The notes under the pieces are model-generated. The model made no database searches, had not been told where the DNA came from, and saw nothing but the letters and a program-made list of their open reading frames with translations. DNA of 6,811 nt from Spirochaetota bacterium. GTDB taxonomy: Bacteria > Spirochaetota > Spirochaetia > Treponematales > Rectinemataceae. The position numbers and the translations under genes are program-made. Where the stretch lies: contig JAEZSM010000206.1 of NCBI GenBank assembly GCA_023421875.1, positions 1 to 6,811 of the forward strand. The letters are read 5' to 3'. This document shows positions 1-6,157 of this stretch, piece by piece (position 1 is the stretch's first letter; each line of letters begins with the position of its first letter).

Positions 1-561
1 GCGTATGCCCATGTTGATGAGCACCACCCCGCCAAAACAGGCCCAGATATAACCCATGGCAGCGAAGGTGAGCCCCACCGAGGCTCCTCCCTGGAAGCCC
101 ATGGATTCCCAGCCCTTGCCGATGGCGTAGGCCTGGCCCGGGCCGAGGGCGAAGCCCAGAGGCAGGTGTAGCCCCAAGGCAGGATGTATCTTGGGCAGGA
201 AGAAGAGCGTCAGCCCGAGACCCAGGAGGGCTTGGGTGGCGTAGCCTAGAAGGATGCCCGTGGACATGCCCAGGACCCCGCCCCCCTTGTGGCCCTTAAC
301 TTTCGGGGGCGAGGAACGCAGGGACATGCTTATGAAGGAAATATTCAGAAGATGATATACCAGGTCTCCCAGGCCGTTGCCGTTATACCCCAGGGCGGGC
401 AGAAGGTAATTGTAGACAGGCAGAAGAATGAATCCAGCGGTAAGCGCGTTGGGTATCAAGAAGCGCTGGAAGAACCTTACCTTGGAGCGGATAAAGGTGG
501 CCAATACCAGAGCTGACGAAATCAGTCCAGCGTCGATAAACATTTTCCACGAAAAGTCCAT
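1..561 (-). CDS. GltS/ESS-family sodium:glutamate symporter-like protein (N-terminal 187 residues, cut by window edge)
   Basis: Inner-membrane secondary transporter, probably coupling sodium entry to uptake of glutamate or a related anion. An open frame runs from ATG at 561 through position 1 without a stop, giving 187 residues; the C-terminal half lies outside the window. A good AAGGAG site at 568-573, 6 nt from the ATG, supports this start. The protein is strongly hydrophobic, with likely membrane segments near residues 8-24, 36-56, 98-122 and 158-182. Two stretches resemble E. coli GltS as I recall it: a first helix followed by an IPxxxxAG segment (IPNALTAG, 36-43), and a re-entrant-like glycine-rich loop (GFALGPGQAYAIG, 136-148) followed by a helix ending in GGVVLINMG. 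The usual GGHGT-type loop is replaced by GPGQAY, so the substrate may not be glutamate. It lies 86 bp downstream of nudC on the same strand and may be read through from that operon or expressed separately. Confidence 0.75.
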   Translation of the reverse strand, partial: MDFSWKMFIDAGLISSALVLATFIRSKVRFFQRFLIPNALTAGFILLPVYNYLLPALGYNGNGLGDLVYHLLNISFISMSLRSSPPKVKGHKGGGVLGMSTGILLGYATQALLGLGLTLFFLPKIHPALGLHLPLGFALGPGQAYAIGKGWESMGFQGGASVGLTFAAMGYIWACFGGVVLINMGIR

Positions 562-596
562 GTTCTGCTCCTTATTGAGGAATGGTAGGCGGAGAA

Positions 597-632
597 CCTC
601 GCGGAAGCAAGGGGTGCCGGAAAGACGCGAGG
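597..632 (-). other. GC-rich inverted repeat between nudC and the symporter gene
   Basis: The arms CCTCGCG (597-603) and CGCGAGG (626-632) are perfect 7-bp complements around a 22-nt loop. On the minus strand the stem is followed by TTCTCCGCC, not a run of T, so it does not look like a classical intrinsic terminator. It sits just after the nudC stop and about 24 nt upstream of the symporter Shine-Dalgarno. It could be a weak terminator, an RNA-processing or stability element, or an operator; the sequence does not decide. Confidence 0.35.
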
Positions 633-647
633 GGGATATACCGAGGA

Positions 648-1496
648 TCAGGCCCCCTGTTTGCGCCGGGCGATAAATCCTTCGATAAGGGAGCGGGCTA
701 CCGAGCCGGGAGGAGGAATCTCAGGCAAGTCATCAAGGCCGTACCAGCCTAAGTCGTCGATCTCGGCCCCGTCGGGCCTCGCATTCCCCGCCTTGAAATC
801 GGCCTCGAAGGCGAGCATGAGGGAGTCCGGGAAGGGCCAGGGCTGGGAGCGGATGTAGTGGGGTTCGTGGATCTCGATCCCCGCCTCCTCCATCACCTCA
901 CGTCGCACAGCCTCCTCGAGGGTCTCGCCGGGATCGACGAATCCGGCGATGAGCCCGTGCCTGCCCTTTGGCATCTTGGCGTTATGGGCTAAAAGAATTT
1001 TCCCACCGTTGTTCACCAGGACGATCACCGCCGGCGATATTCGGGGAAAATATACCCGCGAGCAGGCGGGACATACTCTTGCCCTGGCATCTTCGAGGTT
1101 CCTGCCCTGGACCAGGGCTGCGCCGCAGAAAGAGCAGTGCCTGGTCTGGTACGCCCAGTGAGAGAAGGCCTTGGCTTTGAGCACGAAGGCGGCGGTGCGC
1201 TGGGAGACGGAGCCGACGAACTGGCGCAGGGGCAGTCTGCTGCAGCGGCTGCAGTGCGCCGTCCGCTCGTCCTCCAGCTCGGCACTGGCGTAGGTAGTAC
1301 CCTCAAAATCGAAGCTGGCTATCCTCAGGTCCGCATCGAGCGCTTCACGCTCCAGTCCTCCGGGAAATTCCACGCAACGCTCGGGGCTCAAGGAGAAAAG
1401 CGGCAATTCCTCGCCGGCGGAGAGTTCTTTTCGGGGAAGCAGGATATCCAGGCCTGAGAACAAGGCGCAGGCGCCGGCAGTAATCGGAGGGCTCAT
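648..1496 (-). CDS. nudC: NADH pyrophosphatase / NAD-RNA decapping Nudix hydrolase, NudC family
   Basis: Cytoplasmic Nudix hydrolase that splits NAD(H) into NMN(H) and AMP; in characterised family members it also removes NAD caps from RNA. The 282-residue protein has the expected order: a divergent N-terminal domain, a zinc ribbon with Cys121, Cys124, Cys142 and Cys145, a complete Nudix box from Gly185 to Ile207 (GX5EX7REVMEEAGI, catalytic glutamates Glu200, Glu203 and Glu204), and the NudC-specific motif SQPWPFPDS at 217-225, which separates NADH pyrophosphatases from other Nudix enzymes. E. coli NudC has 257 residues, so this one is slightly longer. An extra CxxC (Cys82, Cys85) occurs N-terminal to the ribbon. 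The start at 1496 is supported by AGGAAAG (1504-1510), which overlaps the stop of the upstream gene with a 12-nt gap, suggesting translational coupling. It is the third gene of the pduL-upp-nudC cluster. Confidence 0.95.
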   Translation of the reverse strand: MSPPITAGACALFSGLDILLPRKELSAGEELPLFSLSPERCVEFPGGLEREALDADLRIASFDFEGTTYASAELEDERTAHCSRCSRLPLRQFVGSVSQRTAAFVLKAKAFSHWAYQTRHCSFCGAALVQGRNLEDARARVCPACSRVYFPRISPAVIVLVNNGGKILLAHNAKMPKGRHGLIAGFVDPGETLEEAVRREVMEEAGIEIHEPHYIRSQPWPFPDSLMLAFEADFKAGNARPDGAEIDDLGWYGLDDLPEIPPPGSVARSLIEGFIARRKQGA

Positions 1497-1503
1497 AATA
1501 TTT

Positions 1504-1510
1504 CTTTCCT
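1504..1510 (-). promoter_or_regulatory. Shine-Dalgarno of nudC overlapping the upstream stop codon
   Basis: AGGAAAG on the minus strand shares bases with the TAG stop (1509-1511) of the phosphoribosyltransferase gene and lies 7 nt from the nudC ATG. Ribosomes finishing the upstream gene would cover this site, so nudC translation is probably coupled to it. Confidence 0.6.
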
Positions 1511-2573
1511 AGTGCTGTAGAACCGTCTGCTCGATGACCCTCAACTGGGATCTGTACAAACCGGTTATATTAGTGCCGTAATCCGACACGAGCCTGAGCA
1601 TGTCCCTGGGATCGTTTTCCTCGTCCATGCCATTGATCCTGTCGCCGGCATCGCCCAGACCGGGCATTATATAGGCCCGCTCGTTGAGCACAGGGTCCAT
1701 CCACAGGGTGTATACAGTAACGTTTTCTATCGCCCGCACTATGCGCAGACTTCCCTTCAGGGCAGAAATAACGTTGAGAAACTTGACCGACTTGGGTTTA
1801 ACCCCCTGCTCCAGCAGGTATTTGACAATCGTCACCAGGGATCCCCCGGTGGCGTTCATGGGATCGGCGAATACCAGGTTTTTTCCGTCCAGCTCCTGGA
1901 GATTGAAATAGGAACGGTCCAGATCCAGGATATACTCCATGGTGTTTTCGCTCTTGGAATCGTCCCTTTTGATCTTGAAGAGGGCGAAGGGCGTCAAGTA
2001 GCCCGAGGAGGAATACTCCTGGATTTCCTTGGATATGATCATCGAAGGCAACAGGGCTCCCCGGAGCATGACGCACATCACCGTGTCCGCCAGCTGGTCG
2101 TCTATGTCGGGAATCTTGTGTACCGCGTAGTTCTGCACTGGAATGCCCACTGGAGTCTTGACGATGAGATAGTTCTTTTTCGGCCTGCCCACGCCTGCAA
2201 AGGTGAGGTTGAAGAGCAGCTCGAAGGCCCGCTGGGTATAGTAGACAAACTCCTGCCTTCCCGTGCCTGAGTCCCTCAGCTTGGCGATGAGGCGGGAGGC
2301 TTCTCCGTGGTTTTCCTGGGGAGTCGTAAAGGAATAGACCTGTATCCTCGGCTCGGCCCCGCAGAGTTCCTGCATCAGGGTGCCCATGGTGTTGTAGAGG
2401 TCGATGAGGGAGTCCTGTTCCCTTTTCAGCTCGAAATCCGACCTCGATGTGCTCAGGATGTTGAAGGAAACCATGGCCTGCCTGTAAAGGCTGTCCATCC
2501 TGGCAAGATAATCGTTGTCGGAAGCGGTCAGGTACCCGTCCAGGTCCCTGGCCTTGAGTATGATTTTGCTCAT
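1509..2573 (-). CDS. Uracil phosphoribosyltransferase-like protein with long N-terminal extension
   Basis: Likely makes UMP from uracil and PRPP in pyrimidine salvage, in the cytoplasm. Residues about 135-315 of 354 match the UPRT fold. The PRPP-binding loop is DPMNATGGS (237-245, canonical DPMLATGGS). The uracil-binding segment near the C-terminus reads LNERAYIMPGLGDAGDR (296-312), almost identical to the family signature. Typical bacterial UPRTs have about 208 residues. Here there are about 130 extra N-terminal residues with no motif I recognise (predicted mostly helical and charged, no membrane segment) and a tail of about 40 residues after the signature. The family RAG pyrophosphate loop is altered: MLRGALLP at 169-176 where MLRAG is expected. 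The start at 2573 lies 7 nt after the pduL stop with only a weak AGGT upstream, so translation is probably coupled. Family membership is secure; whether uracil is the actual substrate is less certain. Confidence 0.85.
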   Translation of the reverse strand: MSKIILKARDLDGYLTASDNDYLARMDSLYRQAMVSFNILSTSRSDFELKREQDSLIDLYNTMGTLMQELCGAEPRIQVYSFTTPQENHGEASRLIAKLRDSGTGRQEFVYYTQRAFELLFNLTFAGVGRPKKNYLIVKTPVGIPVQNYAVHKIPDIDDQLADTVMCVMLRGALLPSMIISKEIQEYSSSGYLTPFALFKIKRDDSKSENTMEYILDLDRSYFNLQELDGKNLVFADPMNATGGSLVTIVKYLLEQGVKPKSVKFLNVISALKGSLRIVRAIENVTVYTLWMDPVLNERAYIMPGLGDAGDRINGMDEENDPRDMLRLVSDYGTNITGLYRSQLRVIEQTVLQH

Positions 2574-2580
2574 CGCTGAC

Positions 2581-3162
2581 CTAGGCTTTGATAATCTCGC
2601 CCAGGCTCCCGTTGCCTATGCCCACGGCATTGCCCTCGTCGAAATCGAGATGGCATTCCAGCGAGTAGCTGGGATGCACCCTGCAAACCACGTTGAGGAA
2701 GATCGCGCCCCGCTTTTCCCCTGCCTTGAGGCTCACCGTTTCCTTGTCCTTAACGTCGTAGCGCTGGGCGTCGGCGGGGCTGAAGTGGATGTGCCGCACC
2801 GCGATGATGAGACCCTTGTCTTTCTTGATCGATCCGGCCGGCCCAATGATCTCGAAGCCCGCGCTGCCCTCCAGCTGACCCGATTCGCGCACGGGGCAGC
2901 CGGGCACGCCCAGCTTGAACTGGTCGCTGGCCAGGATCTCGCACTGGGTTTCCTTGCGCTCCGGCCCCAGTATCCTCACGTTTTCGAAGGCTCCCTTCGG
3001 CCCCTTGATGGTTACCGTTTCGGCGCAGGCGAACTGCCCGGGCTGTATCAGATCCTTGGTCTTGGTGAGCTGATGGCCTTTTCCGTACAGGATATCCAGG
3101 TCTTCCCTGCTCACGTGCACATGGCGGTTGGATAAATTGATCAGAACCTTGGTCTCGGGCAT
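2581..3162 (-). CDS. pduL: PduL-type phosphate acyltransferase (phosphotransacylase)
   Basis: Interconverts acyl-CoA and acyl-phosphate (acetyl- or propanoyl-), feeding substrate-level phosphorylation with an acyl kinase. The 193-residue protein carries the two PduL beta-barrel halves. Zinc-ligand histidines occur as SNRHVH (His14, His16), RHIH (His124, His126) and ECHLDFDEGNA (His171). Other family stretches are QPGQFACAE (40-48), LGPERKETQ (65-73) and the SGQLEGSAG region near 94-102. The protein starts directly at the first beta strand and lacks the N-terminal amphipathic peptide that targets microcompartment PduL proteins into their shell. No shell gene is nearby, so a cytosolic housekeeping role replacing Pta is likely. 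The start at 3162 has an excellent AGGAGG (3168-3173) with a 5-nt spacer. It is the first gene of a tight trio with upp-like and nudC. Family confidence is high; acetyl versus propanoyl preference cannot be read from the sequence. Confidence 0.94.
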   Translation of the reverse strand: MPETKVLINLSNRHVHVSREDLDILYGKGHQLTKTKDLIQPGQFACAETVTIKGPKGAFENVRILGPERKETQCEILASDQFKLGVPGCPVRESGQLEGSAGFEIIGPAGSIKKDKGLIIAVRHIHFSPADAQRYDVKDKETVSLKAGEKRGAIFLNVVCRVHPSYSLECHLDFDEGNAVGIGNGSLGEIIKA

Positions 3163-3229
3163 TATTTCCTCCTGAACTTGTCCACTCTAGGGACGTTTGG
3201 GCAATAAAACATTTGCGTCTCCGGCCAAC

Positions 3230-3257
3230 CTTAAATCCGCACACGGCGTTCGGTCAA
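3230..3257 (-). promoter_or_regulatory. Candidate sigma-70 promoter for pduL-upp-nudC
   Basis: On the minus strand TTGACC (3252-3257, 5 of 6 matches to TTGACA) is followed after 16 nt by TTTAAG (3230-3235, 4 of 6 matches to TATAAT). Transcription would begin near 3223, giving a leader of about 60 nt before the pduL ATG. It lies in the 115-bp gap after mscS. The rest of that gap (3163-3277) shows only short weak hairpins and no clear terminator for mscS. Confidence 0.4.
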
Positions 3258-3277
3258 GCCGGAATATACTTTTCGGC

Positions 3278-4096
3278 TCACTCTTTTATGATATGCACAT
3301 CCCTCTGGGGGAACGGTATTTCGATACCTTCCTGATCGAAGCGCTGCTTTACCTTTTTCTGCATGTCGAAGTTCACGCTCAGCACATTGGACGATTCCAC
3401 CCAAACCCTTACGGTCAGATTGATAGAGGACTCGCCGTGGGACATGACCGCCACCAGCGGAGCCGGATCCTTGAGGATTCTTTCGTCCTCATCAATCAAA
3501 CTCTGCAGCAGGCTTATCACTTTATCCAGGTCAGCGCTGTAGGATACGCCGAATACCATATCGATTCTTCTCGTGGGATTGGCAGAAAAATTGACGATCG
3601 TTCCGTCCATGATCTTGGAATTGGGTATGATGACTTTTTTATTGTCGAGCATCGCCATGACCGTCGTAAGGATCGATATCTCCTTGACCGTACCCATCGA
3701 GCCGCCGGCTTCGATAAAATCCCCTACCTTGAAAGGACGGAAAATAATAATCAGCATGCCCGCCGCGAAGTTGGACAGCGAGCCCTGCAAGGCCAGGCCT
3801 ACAGCCAAACCCGCGGCGCCAAGGGCGGCCACGAGGGAGCTTGTCTGTATTCCCATGATCCCTACCGAGGTTATGAGGAGAAAGGCCATGAGCGCCCAAT
3901 AGGAAAGGTTGGCAAGAAAGCTGATGAGAGTCTGGTCGACGCCCTTCTTCACCATAAAAGATTTAATTGCCTTAATAATAGCTTTCAGAACCTTGCGGCC
4001 TATGAAGAACAGCGCGAGCGCCGCAATTATTCTAAGACCGTAGGTGCTCAGGGTCTGCACCAAGGATGTCGCGATTTCGGTAAAATCTAAATTCAT
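3278..4096 (-). CDS. mscS: Small-conductance mechanosensitive channel, MscS family
   Basis: Heptameric inner-membrane channel that opens under membrane tension and releases solutes during hypo-osmotic shock. The 272 residues are close to E. coli MscS (286). Likely membrane helices lie near 20-36 (TM1), 62-84 (TM2) and 88-120 (TM3). The pore helix GLAVGLALQG (96-105) matches the E. coli pore as I recall it, so the two hydrophobic gate leucines are Leu97 and Leu101, and the kink glycine after Gln104 is Gly105. It continues SLSNFAAG and FRPFKVGDFIEAGG into the cytoplasmic beta domain, with IIPN at 156-159 and INLTVRVW in the C-terminal alpha/beta domain. The protein ends in PFPQRDVHII, as in the family. 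AGGAGG at 4107-4112 lies 10 nt from the ATG. It follows the kinase gene by 66 bp. An A/T-rich stretch at 4117-4130 is promoter-like, but its TATAAC is too close to the Shine-Dalgarno to be a convincing -10 box. Confidence 0.95.
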   Translation of the reverse strand: MNLDFTEIATSLVQTLSTYGLRIIAALALFFIGRKVLKAIIKAIKSFMVKKGVDQTLISFLANLSYWALMAFLLITSVGIMGIQTSSLVAALGAAGLAVGLALQGSLSNFAAGMLIIIFRPFKVGDFIEAGGSMGTVKEISILTTVMAMLDNKKVIIPNSKIMDGTIVNFSANPTRRIDMVFGVSYSADLDKVISLLQSLIDEDERILKDPAPLVAVMSHGESSINLTVRVWVESSNVLSVNFDMQKKVKQRFDQEGIEIPFPQRDVHIIKE

Positions 4097-4162
4097 TGTC
4101 TAAACGCCTCCTGGGAGTTATAAAATTATTGTTACGAACCGTGTAAGAAGTCCGTCGCCTCT

Positions 4163-5629
4163 TTAAAGAGCAGAAAAGTTCCGCGGCAGCTCCGACAAGC
4201 CGGAGAACACAGTCTCCAGGGATCGATAGCTGTCTCGGTACAGAGCAAAAAGCTCATCGTAGAGATTTTTTTTAGATAAATCCGGCTCGTAGCTTTCGCG
4301 TAAGCCTACCAGATTTTCCGCCGCCGTGGCTAGGTCGGGGAACTGTCCAATGGCAGTCAGCGCCACACAGAGATCGCCTAACAGTTCGGCTTCCCTGAAC
4401 TCGGGAACCTTGATCGGTACCTGGGTTATATCCGCTTTGATACGATTCAAAAGGGCATTGCCCGAAGGCTGACCGGTCACACGAAGCTCCTCTACCAGCG
4501 CGCCGGTGGAAGCCATCGTTTCTATAACATCCTTCATGGCAAAACCGATGGACTCAACCACAGCCCTGGCCATCTCGGCCCTGCCGTGGCGGAGCGATAA
4601 GCCGATGAAGCAGGCTCTTGCCTTGGGGTTCCAAATCGGAGCCCGCTCTCCCACCAAATAGGGAAGAAAGAGCAAGGAATCGGCGCCCGGACCAGCCTTG
4701 GAGGCAAGGGCGAAAAAATCCCCCTGGTCGATCGGCGTCCCACTCAGGTTGTCCATAAACCAGGAGAGCGCCCTGCCTGAAGAGGAGATTACTCCTGATA
4801 TGTTTTCATAGGGTTCCACGACATGGGGCATATAGAGCAAGCCCTTGTGCCGCTCAAGACCCTTCTCCCAACAGAGATTTATGCCTTCCGAGGTGCCCGC
4901 CCGATTGCAGGCCCGACGGGGTTTCGTCGTCGCCGTACCGATGAGGGAGACGATAAAATCAGGTCCGCCGGCTACCACCGGCGTTCCTGCGGGGATTCCC
5001 GTAGCCGATGCCGCCCCGCTGCTTACCCCTCCTACTACTTCCCCGAGCCGGACAAAGGGAGGAAATTTTTCCTTGTCCAAGCCTAAAAGCTCCAGGCTTC
5101 TATCGTCCCAGATGATCGCTTCATAGCCCGGCGCTGGAAGAAAGCTGACCCACCGGCCGGTGAGGAGGGCGCACAGGTATTCCGGACAGGACATGAAATA
5201 TCTTGTCTTCCTATAGATCTCTTCCTTATTTTTCCTGAACCAGAGCGCCTTAGGCAAATTGTAGGCCGGATCCAGCTTCCTACCCAGCTTCGATTCCACT
5301 TCCCTGGATTCTTCGTAAGCCCTTCTGTCCATCCAGGTCAGGGCACCATGGAGAGGCCTGCCCTCGGCATCGGCAGGAAAAAGTGTCGGGCCGTTGCCCG
5401 AGACCGCAATGCATTGCAGATCCCTCAATCCGTCAGCCCTGCCCTGGGAGAGGGCCGATAGCAGTTCATCCAAAGCCTTACTCCACTGCCCGGGATCGAT
5501 CTCCTGTTCCAGAGGCCCGGCCCCCGTCTTGCCTTGAATGCTCCGCCGCTCAAGGGCAAGGCAGTGTCCCTCGGGATCGAACAACGCCGCCTTGGCGCTG
5601 GTAGTGCCAATGTCGATGGCGAGAATCAT
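4163..5629 (-). CDS. FGGY-family carbohydrate kinase (xylulokinase-like)
   Basis: Cytoplasmic ATP-dependent kinase of a sugar or polyol. The 488-residue length fits the family (E. coli XylB is 484). It begins with the phosphate-1 motif DIGTTSAKAALFD (6-18). The likely catalytic base is Asp224 in AGGPDF (220-225), and a second phosphate-binding motif is GTSEG (245-249). The family signature spans about 325-366, with GERAPIWNP, FIGLSLRHGRAEMARA and ESIGFAMKD. Two substrate- or nucleotide-proximal motifs differ from true xylulokinases: the GQMHG motif is replaced by SGNGPTLFP (77-85), and the adenosine-binding GGGAKS motif by TGQPSGN (385-391). The sugar therefore should not be assumed to be xylulose. 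The start ATG overlaps the stop of the MerR gene in an ATGA arrangement, with GGAG about 7 nt upstream, so the two are cotranscribed and translationally coupled. The neighbouring divergent binding protein may supply its substrate. Confidence 0.88.
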   Translation of the reverse strand: MILAIDIGTTSAKAALFDPEGHCLALERRSIQGKTGAGPLEQEIDPGQWSKALDELLSALSQGRADGLRDLQCIAVSGNGPTLFPADAEGRPLHGALTWMDRRAYEESREVESKLGRKLDPAYNLPKALWFRKNKEEIYRKTRYFMSCPEYLCALLTGRWVSFLPAPGYEAIIWDDRSLELLGLDKEKFPPFVRLGEVVGGVSSGAASATGIPAGTPVVAGGPDFIVSLIGTATTKPRRACNRAGTSEGINLCWEKGLERHKGLLYMPHVVEPYENISGVISSSGRALSWFMDNLSGTPIDQGDFFALASKAGPGADSLLFLPYLVGERAPIWNPKARACFIGLSLRHGRAEMARAVVESIGFAMKDVIETMASTGALVEELRVTGQPSGNALLNRIKADITQVPIKVPEFREAELLGDLCVALTAIGQFPDLATAAENLVGLRESYEPDLSKKNLYDELFALYRDSYRSLETVFSGLSELPRNFSAL

Positions 5630-6102
5630 GGCTCGACTCCCGAGCGTTCAGGGGTTTTCGCTTCGCCGCAGAGTTCCCCGCCGGGGCAGTCCGGGCATTC
5701 CGGGCCCGGACAGGAAAAAAAACTGTCCAGCTCTTGTAGCAGCGCTGCCTGATCTTGAAGCTCCGCCAGGCGTTTTCTCGACTCGGAAATTTTTTCTTCC
5801 TCCAAGTCCATGCGCTTTTGATAGGTCTGTAGAAGAAGAGCCCTGCAGCTTTCGCCGCTGGGATCCTTTTCCGCCAGGTCGAAGAACTCCTTGATCTCCC
5901 CTAGACTCAAGCCGTAGCCCTTCAGCTGCTGTATGCGCTTAAGATAGACAATGTTGACGCCCGGATAGCGACGATGGATGCCCTCGGTCCTGTCGTTGGA
6001 CTTGAGCAGCCCCAGCTCTTCGTAATACCGTATGGTGCGCGCCGTTAATCTGAACATCGCCGAGAGTTCGCCGATCTTTAGACTTTCATCCTGGGTACTC
6101 AT
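5626..6102 (-). CDS. MerR-family transcriptional regulator with C-terminal cysteine cluster
   Basis: Dimeric DNA-binding regulator that usually remodels promoters by distorting the spacer between -35 and -10. The 158 residues show the N-terminal winged helix-turn-helix: KIGELSAMFRLTARTIRYYEELGLL begins at residue 9 and is followed by the wing around 38-50 (EGIHRRYPG). A long charged dimerisation helix spans about 86-127. The C-terminus holds Cys131, Cys136, Cys139 and Cys145 in a Pro/Gly-rich loop, and Cys86 stands at the start of the dimerisation helix, roughly where MerR/ZntR-type sensors place a ligand cysteine. Metal or redox sensing is thus possible but unproven; the adjacent kinase suggests a sugar-related signal instead. 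The start at 6102 is fixed by an in-frame TGA immediately upstream and by the HTH beginning within 9 codons. The upstream site (AGGGGTG) is poor and very close to the ATG. Confidence 0.9.
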   Translation of the reverse strand: MSTQDESLKIGELSAMFRLTARTIRYYEELGLLKSNDRTEGIHRRYPGVNIVYLKRIQQLKGYGLSLGEIKEFFDLAEKDPSGESCRALLLQTYQKRMDLEEEKISESRKRLAELQDQAALLQELDSFFSCPGPECPDCPGGELCGEAKTPERSGVEP

Positions 6103-6110
6103 TCACCCCT

Positions 6111-6139
6111 ATCATAGCCTACTTGAATATTCTTGAAAA
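6111..6139 (-). promoter_or_regulatory. Candidate promoter of merR-kinase
   Basis: On the minus strand TTTTCA (6134-6139, 4 of 6) and TATGAT (6111-6116, 5 of 6) are separated by 17 nt. Transcription would start near 6104, leaving a leader of only about 2 nt, so merR mRNA could be leaderless. It overlaps the opposite promoter. Confidence 0.4.
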
Positions 6140-6150
6140 TATGCTATCAT
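6123..6150 (+). promoter_or_regulatory. Candidate promoter of the BMP-family binding-protein gene
   Basis: TTGAAT (6123-6128, 4 of 6) and TATCAT (6145-6150, 5 of 6) are separated by 16 nt, placing the transcript start near 6157 and giving a leader of about 66 nt. The A/T-rich dyad centred at 6134.5 lies within the spacer, where MerR-family regulators typically bind. Confidence 0.45.
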
Positions 6151-6157
6151 GAAATTA

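Noticed and set aside
289..676. Two plus-strand frames opposite the symporter gene and the gap after nudC
   Set aside because: They overlap the better-supported minus-strand symporter, which has membrane segments, family motifs and a Shine-Dalgarno.
2515..3135. Plus-strand open frame of 206 codons opposite pduL
   Set aside because: Antisense shadow of pduL; composition is typical of reverse-complemented coding sequence and no family motif is visible.
3258..3277. GCCG...CGGC repeat right after the mscS stop as an intrinsic terminator
   Set aside because: Only about 4 bp of secure stem and no following T-run on the minus strand.
3197..4090. Plus-strand open frame of 297 codons opposite mscS
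   Set aside because: It lies almost entirely antisense to a convincing MscS gene, has no recognisable domain and no good ribosome site. The open frame reflects the codon choice of mscS.
4117..4122. TATAAC as a -10 box for mscS
   Set aside because: Transcription would start inside the mscS Shine-Dalgarno, and no matching -35 box is present at a suitable distance.
4131..4147. TTAC-N7-GTAA dyad downstream of the kinase gene
   Set aside because: Only 4-bp arms; too short to separate from chance and lacks terminator features.
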